The notes: generated by a model from the letters alone, not told the origin. A DNA stretch of 64,000 nt from Nymphaea colorata (GCF_008831285.2 NC_045141.1:13256106-13320105); one strand, 5' to 3'. Shown: positions 11,571 to 24,544, counted from the stretch's first letter. A program made the numbers and translations.

Positions 11571-14500
11571 GAATCCACTAGTGAATATTGGTATCCCGAT
11601 TCAAGAGCAACTAATCATACTATCAACAATGATGAGATGATGAACAATAAGACAACATATGATGAACCGGACAATATCATGATCGGTAATGGTTCAAGTC
11701 TCTCTATTAAGCATACAGGCAATTTACTAGTAAATTCTGTAGGGACCTTTTTCCATCTTAAAAAAATGCTACATGCTCCTAAAATTACTCATAATCTCTT
11801 ATTAGTGGGCAAGTTTACATCTGAAAATGACTGTATTTTTCAATTCTCAGTACATGATTTTGTTATTAAAGATCGGCAGACAGGCAAGGTTCTTCTTCAA
11901 GGACCAAAGATGTGTAACAGTCTCTGTCCTATCAAGGTGATTAGATCAAACAAAAATCAATTACAACCAAGAAAGTAGCATTTAGTAGCTGGTTTTCAAT
12001 AGGCGTCAATAAAATTTCAGCATCTTTCGATTTATGGCATCAGCGGCTTGGTTGTGCAAACAGGAAAATAGTTAGTTTTTTAAATTCTAGTAGACTCATA
12101 TCAATAAACTCTTCTATTTCAAAAGGAGAATGTCAGTCTTGTCTTTTGAAAAAGGCGCATAAACAACCATTTCCAACTTCTGATTTTCATGCCTCAAGAC
12201 CTCTTGAAATTCTTCATATGGATGTATGCGGACCTGCCCCAGTTACCTCTTGAGAAGGTTTCAGGTTTTTTTCTGCTCATAGTTGTTAACTATTCCTGAT
12301 TTTAGTGGTTGTTTCCTCTTAAAGCTAAGTCTGAAGTTGTTGTTTGTTTTAAGAACTTTAAGACCTTGGTTGAAAAACAATTAAATGCTCATATATGTTT
12401 CATTCAATCTGACAATGGCAAGGAGTTTGTGAATTCTGATTTAGCTTTATTCTATGAAGAGCATGGGATCTTTCATCAGTTTTCTTGTCCATACACTCCC
12501 AAACAGAATGGTATAATCGAATGAAAAAATCACCATGTTTTCAAAACAGGACTAACTATTGTTTATGATGTTGGACTATCCTATAATTTCTAAGTTGATT
12601 CATTCCAAACTGCTATTTATATTATCAACGGTCTTCCAACTCTAAAATTGCAGCGAAAATCACCATTTTACATGTTTTTTCAAAGGGACCCAGACTATGC
12701 CTATTTTTGTGTGTTCGGAACCACATGTTATCCACTATTGATGCCCATGAATGACTCAAAATTTCAGCCAAAGACTACTCAATGTATTTTTTTGAGTTAT
12801 GCATGTCACCATAAGGGGTATCTATCTTATGACACACGACTTCGACGTGTTATTATCTCTCGGCATGTTATTTTTTATGAGACTCAGCTCGATGGGTCAA
12901 AGAACCATAAGGATATTTCAAATGAAGTTTTCTCTTCTTGGTTGCTAAATGCAATCGCCTCCTCTTTCAACTCAGCTGATCAACTGCAGACCTCGCCAAC
13001 ATCATCATACATGGTTTTACCTCCAATCCCTATGGCTGGACTTCCTTCACTCGTTCCAGTTGTAGCTGTCTCTCCTCCTGAGAATATTATTTTGCAGATC
13101 CATGACGCTGACCAGCCTACATCAGCTGCGACATCTTCATTGGATGCCTCTCCATCATCAATTCTGTCAGACTTAGTTACCGATACTGCAGCCACTTAAA
13201 TCTGCTTCCTTACTCCCCCTCTTAATCATTCACATCCGATGGTGACTCGTTCCATGACAGTTCCTTCAAACCCAAAGTTTTTACTGCCATCACTACGCAA
13301 GAGGAACCAGGGTCCTTCAAAGAAGTTCGGAGTGTTGGCGTCAAGCTATGCAACTAGAGTTCTCAGCATTACAAAAAAACAAAACCTCGCACCTTGTACC
13401 ACCACAGCGGCTGCCTTCAATGTTATCAGTTCCTAATAGGTATATAAAATTAAGCATCATCTTGATGGCTCTATTGCACGGCATAAGGTTCGACTTGTGG
13501 CTCGTGGTTTTCTTCAAACAGTTGGCATTGATTATCAAGAAACTTTCAGTCTCATCGTCAAACCCACCACTATGTAGGTGTTACTCTTTTTAGCAGTTCA
13601 TTTTGGTTGGTCTTTACAGTAACTGCATTTTCATAATGTTTTTCTCAATGGGTATTTTTCTGAGGATGTCTATAGGGCTCAACCAAAAGGGTTCCAAGAT
13701 AACACATTTCCCCATTATGTATGCAAGTTAGATAAAGCATTGTATGGGCTCAACCAAGCCCCACGTGCATGGTATCATCGCTTGAGTTGCTTTCTTCGCA
13801 ACATTAGATTTGTCGTTTCTCAATCAGATGCATCCCTGTTTATTTACTCTCCCGACGATCCCCAACTATTTCTCCTCGTCTATGTTGACGATTTGATCAT
13901 CACCGGATCCATGCCACCTCTTATTTCTCAAGTTATTCGACAACTTGGATCTACCTTTTGTGTCAATGATCTTGGTCCCTTAACATATTTTCTCGACATT
14001 GAAGTCAAGTGACGACCCAGGGAGATATATTTATGCCAACACAGCTATATTACTAACATTATTCACAAAGCTCAAATGGACAATGCTAAACCTACGACAT
14101 CTCCCATGGTGACCTCTAGAACTCTTAGAGCTGATGATGACTCTCCTTTTTGGGATCCCACATTGTATCGAAGTTTATAGGCACATTACAATATGTCACA
14201 TTGACATGTCTAGACATTGCATTTTACCGTAAATCATGCATGTCAGTTTATGCACTCTCCAAAGTCTATTAACTGGACAATGGTTAAAAAGATTCTTTAG
14301 TACTTAAAAGGAATCAGTCATTATGTTGTTTGATTGACTCTATCTTCTTCATTGCAATTGAGTATTTTTGTTGACGCGGAGTGAGCTGAAAGCCCAAAAG
14401 ATCGGAAGTTGACTGGTGGTTTTGTTGCTCTTTTAGGCAATAATATCGTCTCATGGGCCTCTAGAAAACAGCGGGCAGTAGCTCGGTCAAGTACTGATGT

Positions 14501-14851
14501 CAGGGACATGTCTTTAGCCTGTGCTACTGTAGAAATATTATGGTTAAAATCTCTCTTAAAGGTGCTAAATGTTTCATCATCAAATGCACTGATTTTATGG
14601 TGTGATAACATAGGAGCTCTATATTTAGCATCAAATCTTGTATTTCATGCTCAAACCAAACAGATTGAAATTGATTTTCACTTTGTTAGAGATCATGTTA
14701 ATAAAGGAGAGATACAAGTGAATTTTATCCAGACAAAAGAGCAATTAGTAGATGGAATGACAAAGCCTCTTGGAGAAACAATGTTTATAGATTTTCGACA
14801 TAATCTCAATGTCGTGGACAGCTTGCGGGAGGCTATTAAGGAAAAATTTTG
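11571..14851 (+). pseudogene. Copia pol (protease, integrase, RT, RNase H), broken
   Basis: Order of domains: protease near 11580-11640 with WYPDSRATNH, where the usual D-S-G-A has become D-S-R-A; pre-integrase finger near 12050 (LWHQRLGCANRK, the second His replaced by Cys); integrase core with HMDVCGP near 12218, SDNGKEFVNS near 12410 and TPKQNGIIE near 12500, followed by a TGA where Arg is usual; reverse transcriptase with VRLVARGF near 13490, YGLNQAPRAWYHRLS near 13743 and an intact YVDDLIITGS active site near 13882; RNase H near 14410-14790 with ARSSTD and LWCDNIGALYLA. At least eight stops or frameshifts divide these. The last part (14409-14852) is the longest open stretch. Confidence 0.85.
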
Positions 14852-15000
14852 AAATTTGGAATCTTGTATTGACAAAATCTGCAAGAGATAAAAACGTATC
14901 ATTCTCCTATTATCTTAGGATCTAGTTTACGTTTTTTATCTCTTTCCTTTTGTTGTAATGTCCTTATCTCTTATACATCAGTTACTCTTAGCAGTCTATA
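14834..15000 (+). repeat. Copia 3' LTR, truncated
   Basis: Matches the first 165 bp of the 5' LTR and then stops abruptly at gcagtctata, so about 80 bp of the 3' LTR are missing. The first two bases are TA instead of TG. A purine-rich tract (cttgcgggagg) lies just upstream as the expected polypurine tract. Confidence 0.82.
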
Positions 15001-15350
15001 CCTCCATTTGAAAGTATTCTCCTTATCTCTAACAATGGTAAGTGCAGGAATAAAATTCAAAACGCACTAACTCAACTTACTGATCCAAGTTTTGTTAAAA
15101 GTTTTTGTGAAGGACACCATTGGCAGCTCAAAGTAAGTGATGGCAACCTGGACAAGGGCATCCTGGCCAGTCTGCTAGCTTCTGATCGGCATCTGACTCT
15201 TACATCTTGGAGCACAAGGAGTGGGGTATGGGACCCATTTCAGGGTAACAGGTGATGGTGCATAGACCCTGATTTTTGCTGTGGTCCAATTTTTGTCCTG
15301 TACATATTATATTTTGTTATTAAAGAAAGTGGGGTGCGTCTCCCCTCGGC
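15001..15350 (+). other. Possible LINE 3' end beyond the Copia
   Basis: This lies directly beyond the truncated LTR. Near 15270-15345 a T-rich stretch with 'tgttattaaagaaagtgggg...tctcccctc' looks like the 3' tail of plant LINEs. No single open frame runs through the preceding 250 bp and I cannot match it residue by residue. The alternative is unrelated flanking DNA brought in when the LTR was truncated. Confidence 0.3.
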
Positions 15351-15597
15351 AACTTTTGTCCTGAATGAGTCGAGCCAACTCTCGACTAGAACTCGTTTGG
15401 TTAAACTAGACATACTTGACATCGACTTGTAAGTTAAATGAGTCGAGTTTGAGCATAACTGGTAAGTTGAGTTTGTAAATGAGTTGAGTTGGAGTTGTAT
15501 GAACTCAACCCAAGGTGAACTTGATTAGATTCGTTTAACACTAGTACTTATTTTAGTAATTTCAAAAGTTCATTATACATTGGTCACTTGAAAAAAC

Positions 15598-15660
<63 letters not shown>

Positions 15661-15830
15661 TTAGGAACACGAGCTTAGACAAGTTGAGTTTGAACTTGGA
15701 CTCGATTAAGTGAGTCGAGCTCAAACTCACCTCATAAAACTTGAGTCAAGCTCGAGCCAAATTATATGTGACTACAGTCGAGATAGAGCTGGCTGAGCTT
15801 GAGCTAGGCTCGCTCGTAAATGACATTGAC
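15351..15830. repeat. hAT-family subterminal-type repeat with AT microsatellite
   Basis: Dense gagtcgag, gactcg and gagctcgagc words in both orientations, matching the ends of the 3542-9545 hAT element, surround an (AT)n run at 15600-15658. No intact taggggtgaac terminus is present, so this is a decayed non-autonomous copy or fragment of that family. Confidence 0.55.
15600..15658. repeat. (AT)n microsatellite
   Basis: Uninterrupted AT dinucleotides over about 59 bp, inside the hAT-like repeat. Confidence 0.97.
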
Positions 15831-18800
15831 ATTTAAAAGTCAATGATATATAACTGTAAGAAGAGAAAGGTTTAAAAATTTTATGGTAGCCGTCCCCAAA
15901 ACATGGCCGGCTCTTTAAAATGCCGGAAGAAGTTCTTTCCCAAAACAACCGCACAAAAGCTCCTAACTGCTACAGCCGACAGCTACCTTTTGCTACTGTC
16001 GGTAGCTAACTTTGTTTGTACTGATCATAAAGCACCGGCGCCAAAGGAAAATCATTTTCACAAAGCTTCTACAAGAAGCAACGTCTCAAAGGCTCTCTCC
16101 TAGCAGCTATACAATCTTACTTTCAAATTCAAGTGAAGCTTGCACTGAACATGTGAATTTTACAATTATTCTGTTTTTTCAGATAACAACAAAAGCAACA
16201 GACAAAAATGAAATCGAGGGAGCACGATCTTACCCGAGTATGGTTCATATTGTGGTTTGTAAATAAGCGTTGTGCCAAAATCACTGGTTCTGTTTTTCCT
16301 TCTTTCAATACAACCTGCGTACAAGATGTTGAGCAATCAAGGTCCGTTCATCCCTTAGTTCAGGATGAAGCTAAACAAATTGTTAATATGAATCCTTGTT
16401 CGATCAAATTATAACGAATCCTTGGGAAAAACTTTGTTTAAAAACACAGGAGAGGAATAAGAATTATGAGATTTTCATACATATATATTCCCCGAAAGGG
16501 ATGGGTAAATATAGCTTCGTCTTAATTCATCAATACAGCTCCCCTTACATACGTACTGCAATTATATTCTATTAACAACTTAAATGAAATGGCCTAAATA
16601 GATCTCCCCTTTATGGGAATTGTCTTTTTGAACAATGGAATCAACGAGATGAGTGCTAAAATAAAAGCCACCCAGATTTTTTCAATGTTATGATTATTCA
16701 CACTCTCTCTAATTCTATCATTTATATAAAATGGATATAATAGATATAAAACAGATGAAATCCGAATCAATCCACTTTTCTGGTGCCATCCATCCATTGG
16801 GTAAGAAAAATACAAAAATAAAAATATTAGACCTGGTAGCTCATCCTGCAGTTTCTTCTCTCTGACAGTCGCATGCACACCAATCACGACGCATGCCATC
16901 CTTCCTTGAAGATAAAATATCAGAAAAAATTTAAATATTAGTATAAATGCAACTCCGTTTCAAGAGAAAAAGAAAGAAAAACACAAAGATAAAGCTTAAT
17001 AATATGAAGAATAATTTTTGAAAATTTGAATCCTTTCCATGCACCAGGCTTCTGCTTAATTTCGTTATGCTTAGAAATTCCACAAAGTGTGATCATAGCC
17101 AGTTCCAATTACCAAATAAGATACGTCAAAAATGCATGAAACTGCCGAAGACAAACATAAGAACTCTACCATAATGTGATCAACCAGACTGCACAATGTC
17201 CTAACTCAAGGTATATGTGGCTAGCAATGCACCATCAACAACAAAAGAAAAGTATGGAAATAGAAAACATGGGGCTCTCGCCCACTGGTCCGTCATCCTT
17301 TTTGAAGAAAACCATATGATGGCAATGGAAATGTCACATGAGCAAAATTCGTAGGCAAACCAGAACATCAGACATAAGAATGATCCAAAAGATAAACTAC
17401 TCGAGTTATCTAAAAAAAGGATCATATATCAGCACTCTTGCAGCTTGGTTGCAGCAGCAAACATTGTCAATCAACGGCTTTACATGTTGCAATTTTTAAC
17501 CACAAAACATGTTGCTTAGTACCGAATTTTTTGCAAGCATATCAATCTTTGTTTTGTAAAATGAGCTTGCAAAAGATCTTAGACGTAATCAACAAAGGGA
17601 CAACAGAATGCATCAAAAGACGAAAAACAATGAATGCCTGCTGCTGTGTGCTTTCTAATTCATGATTATCTGCAACTACATTGCAGTATTTGGCATGACG
17701 CATATGACCATGTCTGAAACCCATAATAATATTTGACTTCATCATAATCAATTAACTATAATCATTAGACATAATGACTTAACTTAGCTTGATCAATCTA
17801 CCATTTACCTAGCAGACATGAGCCCTGATGATGTCAGTCATGGGCTCCTTCAGATCATCCTTCCCAAGACCCTGCGCATGATGCCAAAGAGCACGAACTA
17901 GCAGCAGCTATATGTGAGAACATCACTCGGACATGCACCATCAGCATACCCAAGAAACTTAAAGGAATATTTAGATAATTTATTAAGAATTGTAAAAATG
18001 AATATGAGGCTATTACATCGGCATTATCACGGGAAAGAAATTGTTTGTTGACTAACTTTCTACGGTTAAGCAAGGAGAGGAAAATCTATGAGATGCTGAA
18101 GTACTTAAAAGTTTGAAATTGTTAACTTGCCAATATCTTGCAATAGATAAAGTAAATTAATGAATTTTCTTACAAGGGACGCATGCATATGCATTGATTT
18201 CTTCTATTAATGTTATAAAGTATTTACCTCAAAAAGGTTATAAGTATAATGGTGAGAGTTCTTACTATACTTTCAGGTTGCAAAGAAAAGAAACTAAGGT
18301 AATCGACAAAAAGATATTGTTCTTGTACATGTAATGTGGAGAATATCCTTCTCTAAATCTTTTTGTAATCATAATACATTTGCTCATTGGCTATCTGGTT
18401 TATTGCACGTATGCTAGTATCATTACATACATTCAGTGAGGCTATATGTGAAAATTCAAGCCGCTCTTTTTCTTTACACACATCAAACAGCATATTATAC
18501 AAACACACCTTGGATTTGGAAACAACTAAAAGAACGCCGCATCCACTCATCCAGGAAAACAACCATATGAAAGTAATCACAGGATTGTTTTCCTAGGTAC
18601 ATCAGACACTACCTTAGTAAGTCAATGGAAAAAAACTGGTTGTTTCCAAGACTAAATGGTGGTTGTAACTGGTATATCCCATTGATCTTGGGGCAAGCAG
18701 CACTCTACCACATACTTGGACCAGTTTTATTCACGAATTAGTGCAAAACATATATGAAGAATTTTAAAAACCGAGTGACGCCCACTCCCAGGCTGCATTT

Positions 18801-19373
18801 GATTTCCCACGGATCTCAGGTTGGAAGGAATCTGAGATCATCTCTAGCCAAAACCCACAGTTTTAAGAAACTGTAAATTTCATTATGAACCCCCAGCATG
18901 GATTTCAAATCTATGCTACATTATAAAAAAACATGTATTTAAGGTAGGGATGCGCAGACCTGAGATCAGCATTCATGTCTGCGGTAATCAAACGCCTCAG
19001 ATAAATGGTACTTTTCACATTCTAACATTCAAAGGACAGGTCGTCCCTCTCAAGGTCGCTTCTTCTAGGAAGTAATCAGCTTGGCTAGCTCACATTCATT
19101 ATTCTGCCAGAACCTGCTACTCACCAGTCTTTGCCATGCTATTTCTTCCATATGGCTGCGTTCTAGCACTTCAGCCATGAACATCTCCGAACTAGCTCTA
19201 CACTTTTCTACCAGCTGACGAGAATTGCTTGTCTTCGGGCTGATCATGGTGAAGCTGGTTTTCTACACCACCTCTGTGTATATAATTTCATGTACAATGA
19301 CAAAAAAAGGTTCATGTTTGAACCTTTTTGTAATTGATAAAAGTGAAAACCACAACAAGAAGATTTAAAAAAT
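15831..19373. other. Gene-free AT-rich stretch, nothing recognised
   Basis: About 3.5 kb with several open frames of 60-100 codons on both strands. The longest, on the - strand at 16594-16899, is hydrophobic (LIFLFLYFSYP, WVAFILALISLIPLF) but matches no family I know. Around 18780-18920 a phrase rich in 'ggatctcaggt...gaatctgagatc' resembles a small repeat also seen near 22000-22230 and 52750-52890. No RNA gene was found. Confidence 0.45.
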
Positions 19374-19500
19374 CGATAAAGGTAAAATTTGTCAGTCTAT
19401 ATATGCATATCGTTATTACCAATATATCCATTTAAGATTTGAAAATTCGATAAAGGTAAAATTTGTCGGTCTATATATGCATAGATATATTCATTTAAAA
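19374..19500 (+). repeat. 74-bp direct repeat
   Basis: cgataaaggtaaaatttgtc followed by 'ggtctatatatgcata' occurs at 19374 and again at 19448 with few differences. It is non-coding. Confidence 0.85.
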
Positions 19501-19540
19501 AGTAAAAAGGTGTTCTCATTTTTTTGTCCTGCTCATAGTG

Positions 19541-19862
19541 TTACCTCATTATCTCATAAATATTTTTTTATTATCTTATAAACATTATCGCATACTTATA
19601 TTTAGTGTTATCTCATATATCTGTCTGTTATTTTATTATCTCGTAAATATTTTATTATCTCATAAACATTATCGCATATTTATGTTTAGCATTATCTCGT
19701 ACATTGGTCTGTTATCTCATTATGTCATAAATTTTTAGTTATCTCATCAATATTATCTCATACTTATGTTTAGTGTATCTCATACATCCGTCATTATCTC
19801 CTAAATATTTTATTACCTCATACTTATATGTTATTTCATACCTACTTGTTATTTCACACACA
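19541..19862 (+). repeat. Minisatellite, about 85-bp imperfect unit
   Basis: Roughly three and a half copies of a unit built from 'ttatctcataaatatttta', 'cataaacattatcgcatac', 'ttatgtttagtgttatctc' and 'cata..tctgtctgtt'. Unit starts lie near 19541, 19634 and 19719, with a decayed partial copy near 19790. The repetition of 'tatctcata' gives Ile/Ser/Tyr-rich frames that are not genes. Confidence 0.8.
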
Positions 19863-19982
19863 TTCATATGTTATGTTTGGGCATGAAAGTAAATGTACAT
19901 ATTAATAGTATGGTCCACATCAGGCATATGCTCGTTACATGCATGGGGTGGCGTACAAAACTTGATCTCTGATCACTGAAGC

Positions 19983-20109
19983 TTGCAGCACGTTGGCTAT
20001 TGCAGGCACAGCTGCCCATCCACAAAAGAAGTGGTGCAGCAGATAGTAAAGAAGGCCATCGCCCGTAATCCAAGCCTGGCTGCTGGATTGAGGAAGATGT
20101 ATTTTCACA
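19983..20109 (+). pseudogene. Class III peroxidase exon fragment
   Basis: The frame reads LQHVGYCRHSCPS, then EVVQQIVKKAIARNPSLAAG, then MYFHNA. In secreted plant peroxidases the mature N-terminus reads like 'LQVGFY..SCPSAE.IV...V.KA...NP.LAAGLIRMHFHDCFVRGCD'. The catalytic distal block is damaged: HFHDCF has become YFHNA, removing the calcium-binding Asp and the following Cys, and homology ends there. No ATG, signal peptide or later exons (proximal His region) were seen nearby, so this is a stranded exon piece. The role of an intact relative would be H2O2-dependent oxidation in the cell wall. Confidence 0.7.
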
Positions 20110-23100
20110 ATGCTTTGTTAGCCTCTTTTCAAGTGAGTGGGGAGACCCAATCTCCAGCTGAAGGCCAAAGTTATCATCCAAACCCTCATCTTCTTAGGAA
20201 ACAAAGTCTGCTTTTCGTGTCTCGGAATGTCACTTTCGTGGGGCTTCAACTTTCACATCAATCGATTCATTTTTATAACATAGAGAGTTGAGGATTCAAA
20301 ATTGATATTAGCTAACTACCAGACCTCACTTCATCCCTTGCACCAACCCCTCCAAAAGATTCGTTGCCCTCTTTAGATTTGCAACAAAAGTTGAAAGCAT
20401 AAAAGGACTAGGGCCAACAGTAATCAATTGTATGGGTAAGATGGCTATTATAATCAATTGAATGGGTAAGTTCGCTATTATAATGACCAACAGTTTGGTC
20501 AGGCATATGAAGCCACTCGAAGTATGGGATTTGTCTCGTCATTTCGCTAGAATGGCAATGAAAAAAATAAGAAAACACGTTTTTAGGGCAAATTAGAAAT
20601 TACAAATTAGAAAAGAGTGTTAAACTAGCATTTTTTTAATTGAATTTAGACTTTTTGTGATCCAATATATAAAACCAAAAATGACGAAAATGAAGAGCTG
20701 CAACTAGGTTCTAGAAATCAATGAGAATGATGCAACCGTTTATCTCATATGGAGTCGTGTTTATAAAGTTGCAACCTTTTTGTAAGGACGTACATTCCGA
20801 TTTGGCTTTTATTTAAGTCCACTTTTACATGGAGCGAACCTAATTTCGTGCACAACCAAAGTAACCTTATTTAAAAATAATTAAAAATAAAACTTTTTAG
20901 AATGGTAAGAAAATTGTGAAAAAGTTTAATATGTCCACTTACTTTATAAAAAAATTTGAAAATGCTCTCATCCTTTTTTAGGGCATACTTCTTTTGTCCG
21001 CATGCAACCCAATCTCCACATACAGTTGGGCACTTGAAAGGCTCGGCACTTGGCTCGACTTGGGTTCTGACCCGAACTTGAAAATTGAGCATCGTGTCTG
21101 CTCAGATTGGCCTGGATTCAACTCGATAACTTACTTATAATATTATTTTTATTTACTTATATATGTAATTATGCATATTTTATTATTATTAATTATATTT
21201 ATATATTATTTAAATTAAGGTGACCAAGCAGTCAGGTCAAGCCCAGGCTGCAGCCACCGGCTATAACCTAGGCCTAGCCTGTGCCCACGTTACTTCAGGG
21301 AGAGTAGGGCAACTAACATCATCCCATTTGCTTCTTTCTAATAAAATGCTTGTTTTTAGCACCCTTGTCTACGAGCGATAAATTTATTTATTATGTTGGC
21401 ATTTTATCATGTTAGTATCTTCGGGTGTACTCAGACCTATATTTAACCGCAGCACGAGTGAAGGTCCCCGCGCTAATGCCCATATGTTTAATTACCCTCT
21501 GGCTCTGCACTCTGCAGGAGTACAACTGTATTAATCTTATTTAACATTTATCGATTTCTATACCAAGCAATCCTTCTCGTAAATACTCTGCTAACTGATG
21601 CCGTTAAATGGAAACAACTTAAACCTGAGCACCTTTTCTGATATCCTCAATATTTGAGCCTGTTTTTTCAATTTGAGAAAAAATCCTTTTTCATTTATTA
21701 TTGGTGTACTTGTGATCACACGACTCGTTTTGGCTTGATCGCATGCGTTCAATAGACACATGATTTCGTTGACCCCTTTTGAATTTTGTTCCCACATGCA
21801 CAGAGATCTAGAGAGACGACCGACGCTATATATATATATATATGAAGAAAACTCATAACCAATGTTGATGATAAAAAATAAAAAGAAAAGGCAAAACCAC
21901 AATGAAGGTCACGTTTCTTAATAAATTGAGAATATGGTTAAATACATAATAATAATAATAAGGTTGTATTTGATTGCATGTGATCTTAAATCTGGAGCAG
22001 ATATTCGAAATTCTAATATCTGAGGTTTTAAAATCTTAAGTTTCAAAGGTCCTTGTTTGAGCACTCCATCAACCTTCTCTCTCTCCTCCTTCGGAAGATC
22101 TGAACTGCACGCTTGAAGTCAGACCCCACCCCCTCAGATTTGAGATCCATGGATTTCAGCATTCTCACGGATCTGAAATCTATGGTTCTTAAACATCAAA
22201 TTTACTCAACAAATCCAACCTCGATCTCAATCAAATGCAACTTAAGGGATCAAAAGGGTCCAAAGTGACCAAGTTATTCCCAAGAAGGGTTGAACCTGTA
22301 CACAAAGACAAAGCCAAAGGGGGGGCTTGCATGGGCCTTAACCCCACCTCAAAATTTAGAAAATAAAATTACATGTAAATATAAAAATTTTAACAAACGA
22401 TATTTCGGCCCGTGTCAAAATTTAAAAACTTTAATTCGACCCCCTTCATAAAAAATTTTTGGTTTCGCCCCTGCCTCTTACATCTTCTCTTAATTCTGAG
22501 TCCACAATAACGCTCTCAACGTAATGTACACTCTATTTTTCTCTTTGTTTGTGCTTATTACTCTATGTATAACAATTTTTGTTGATTTATTTTAACAATA
22601 CAGTCCCTATACTCCAGCAAGGTTTGATTAGGAAAGTCTACCTACCTACACTCGCCATCTCTCATTTTTCACTTACCTACTACCATACAAGACAAGCAGG
22701 TCACTTCATCAGAGAAGAATATATATCAGAAATGTTGAATTTTAGAAAACGAGTCTAATCGTCCATCGCTTCATAGTCTCAAGTGTTGATCGTTTTTTAG
22801 AGAAAGAGCGAGAGGGGAGGATGTGTAGGAGTACCACCCAACCGGACTTGTGGTTGGAAATGAACGTCTCCTTTCAAAGTTTTGAAACCCTCGGTGGCCA
22901 CTTCACGACTCAACAACGCACAACCCCTACACCTGCTGCCGAGCCTACGCTCAGTGACCTTTGAAAATGAGTCCTCCGTCCAAATCGATATCACATCAGA
23001 GGAGGGTAGGATTCGGTACTTGTCAATCATTTACGCGTATTTAATACAACTTGGAAAACCAGGCAAGTCTTGACCGGTCATGGCCGTCCCGTGATCTCTT

Positions 23101-24544
23101 AACTCCGCACCACTTCGCTGCACGGATCTCCTCTTCTCTCTTCTTTATTTTGAGTTTATGAGAGAAAGTTTTGATAGTATGATTGGTAAGAAAGAACGTA
23201 CGAGTATGCATTCTCAAAAGTTAGTGCAATGCGGTTGAGAGAGCTGGTTTTATTAGGATCCATTTTTTTTGTTTAAAAAAAAAAATTATTAGCAGGGGTA
23301 GAGGTGACACCCTAAGGCATCGAAAGCAAACCTTATATCTTAAAAGGACAGGAAATTGAATAGAAGCTTCATTCTTTTGATGGACAATGAAAAACTCCAC
23401 TCACTTAATATGAGTGGTTGTCTCTGAACATTAACAGCAGCGGCTATGTGTTCATGAGGAACTTCGTATTGGGCGATGAATTGAACCGGTTTGCAGACAA
23501 TCTGATTTGGATCGGTTCATTCGGGTTGACTTGGACGTTGTTTCTCAGCATTTAATGGATACTGATAGCCTTTTGTAGCAGTAGTAGTAGTAGCAGGTGA
23601 ACCAAAAATCTGAAATATTAGGGTGGGCATTCATGAGCTGGTGTGGGGTCATAAAGAGTGCCTTGGCCAAGGTAGTCTTGATTTTTAAATTTGAATTCAC
23701 ACTAGCTGCGGGGATTTGTTTGAAATAGCCAACATGCCCCTTAAACCCTATTTGAAGTAGAGGCACAACTCCTTTCTTTTTCTCTTACTTCTGACGTTCT
23801 AAGATTAAAGGTTGTTCATGCATAGGGATAACTTCTTCTTGGTGCTACACCTACCTAAGACATAACAGAATAGCGCCCACAGGAATAAAACTGATGAATT
23901 AACTACTATTATACTTGTGTCAACAGCCCGACACATCGACACAGGTTTCGCAACACACTTGAACATGCCTTGAAAACAAAACATATTACTGTTTCCGTTT
24001 TTCATGTTATTTTTTTAGTTTTGCATGTCATTTTTTCATATTGATAATTTGAAACGTATTTTTCATATGTTTGGCATTTTTCTCATCTATTTTGTATGAA
24101 TTTCATCTATATATGTATATAATTTGTCATATCTCGTATCCATAAATTTTAAAATTGTTGTCTATACTGATTACCCCGTTTCCCTAACAATATCTCTGTG
24201 ACCTAATCCAACGCACGCTTCACCTTCTAGATGCTGACCTTTTTGGCAAATAAAAAAAAAATGAAGGCAGGATGGTAGGTGCCAACTTTGGCCAGTATGT
24301 GGCTCCACTGTTTGCTTGCTAGAAAATATGCAAAAGTAACTATTAATTATTTAATAATTATATTTCCCCTTTCCAAATTGTCACACATCAAAAATCACTC
24401 TTTGCCTCACAAAATTTAAAAAAAAAAAAATCTTTTATAACTTTTCGTTTTGATTTCTTGGAAAAATCAAAATTTTATGTCAGGCCAAAGATAGCATCCA
24501 AATTCATCAGTTAACCGTCTGGAAAATGGAAAAAAGAGTAGCTT
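20110..24544. other. Intergenic DNA with small repeat relics, no gene recognised
   Basis: AT-rich. A short tandem repeat of 'atcaattg.atgggtaag..ggctattata' lies at about 20422-20485. From about 21970 to 22260, 'ggatctgaaatctatgg'-type words suggest a MITE. From about 22310 to 22490, the phrase running from 'cttgcatgggccttaacccc' to 'ttggtttcgcccctg' resembles degraded repeat ends also seen near 38350, 45040 and 56310. A (TAG)n run sits near 23578. No open frame shows a recognisable domain. Confidence 0.45.

Larger units (their letters stand above)
10111..15000 (+). mobile_element. Ty1/Copia LTR retrotransposon, about 4.9 kb, degenerate
   Basis: The structure runs 5' LTR (10111-10357), tRNA-iMet primer binding site (10358-10369), gag, protease, integrase, reverse transcriptase, RNase H, a short purine-rich tract (about 14819-14833) and a 3' LTR truncated at 15000. 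Integrase precedes reverse transcriptase, which defines Copia. The coding region carries many stops and frameshifts, so the element is inactive. It lies in LINE-derived sequence, and because the 3' LTR is cut off no target-site duplication can be checked. A chloroplast rpoC2 fragment is lodged in gag. Confidence 0.88.

Noticed and set aside
16594-16899. Hydrophobic 101-codon frame on the - strand, considered as an organellar membrane protein
   Set aside because: I could not match it to any plastid or mitochondrial protein, and it lacks a convincing start or neighbours.
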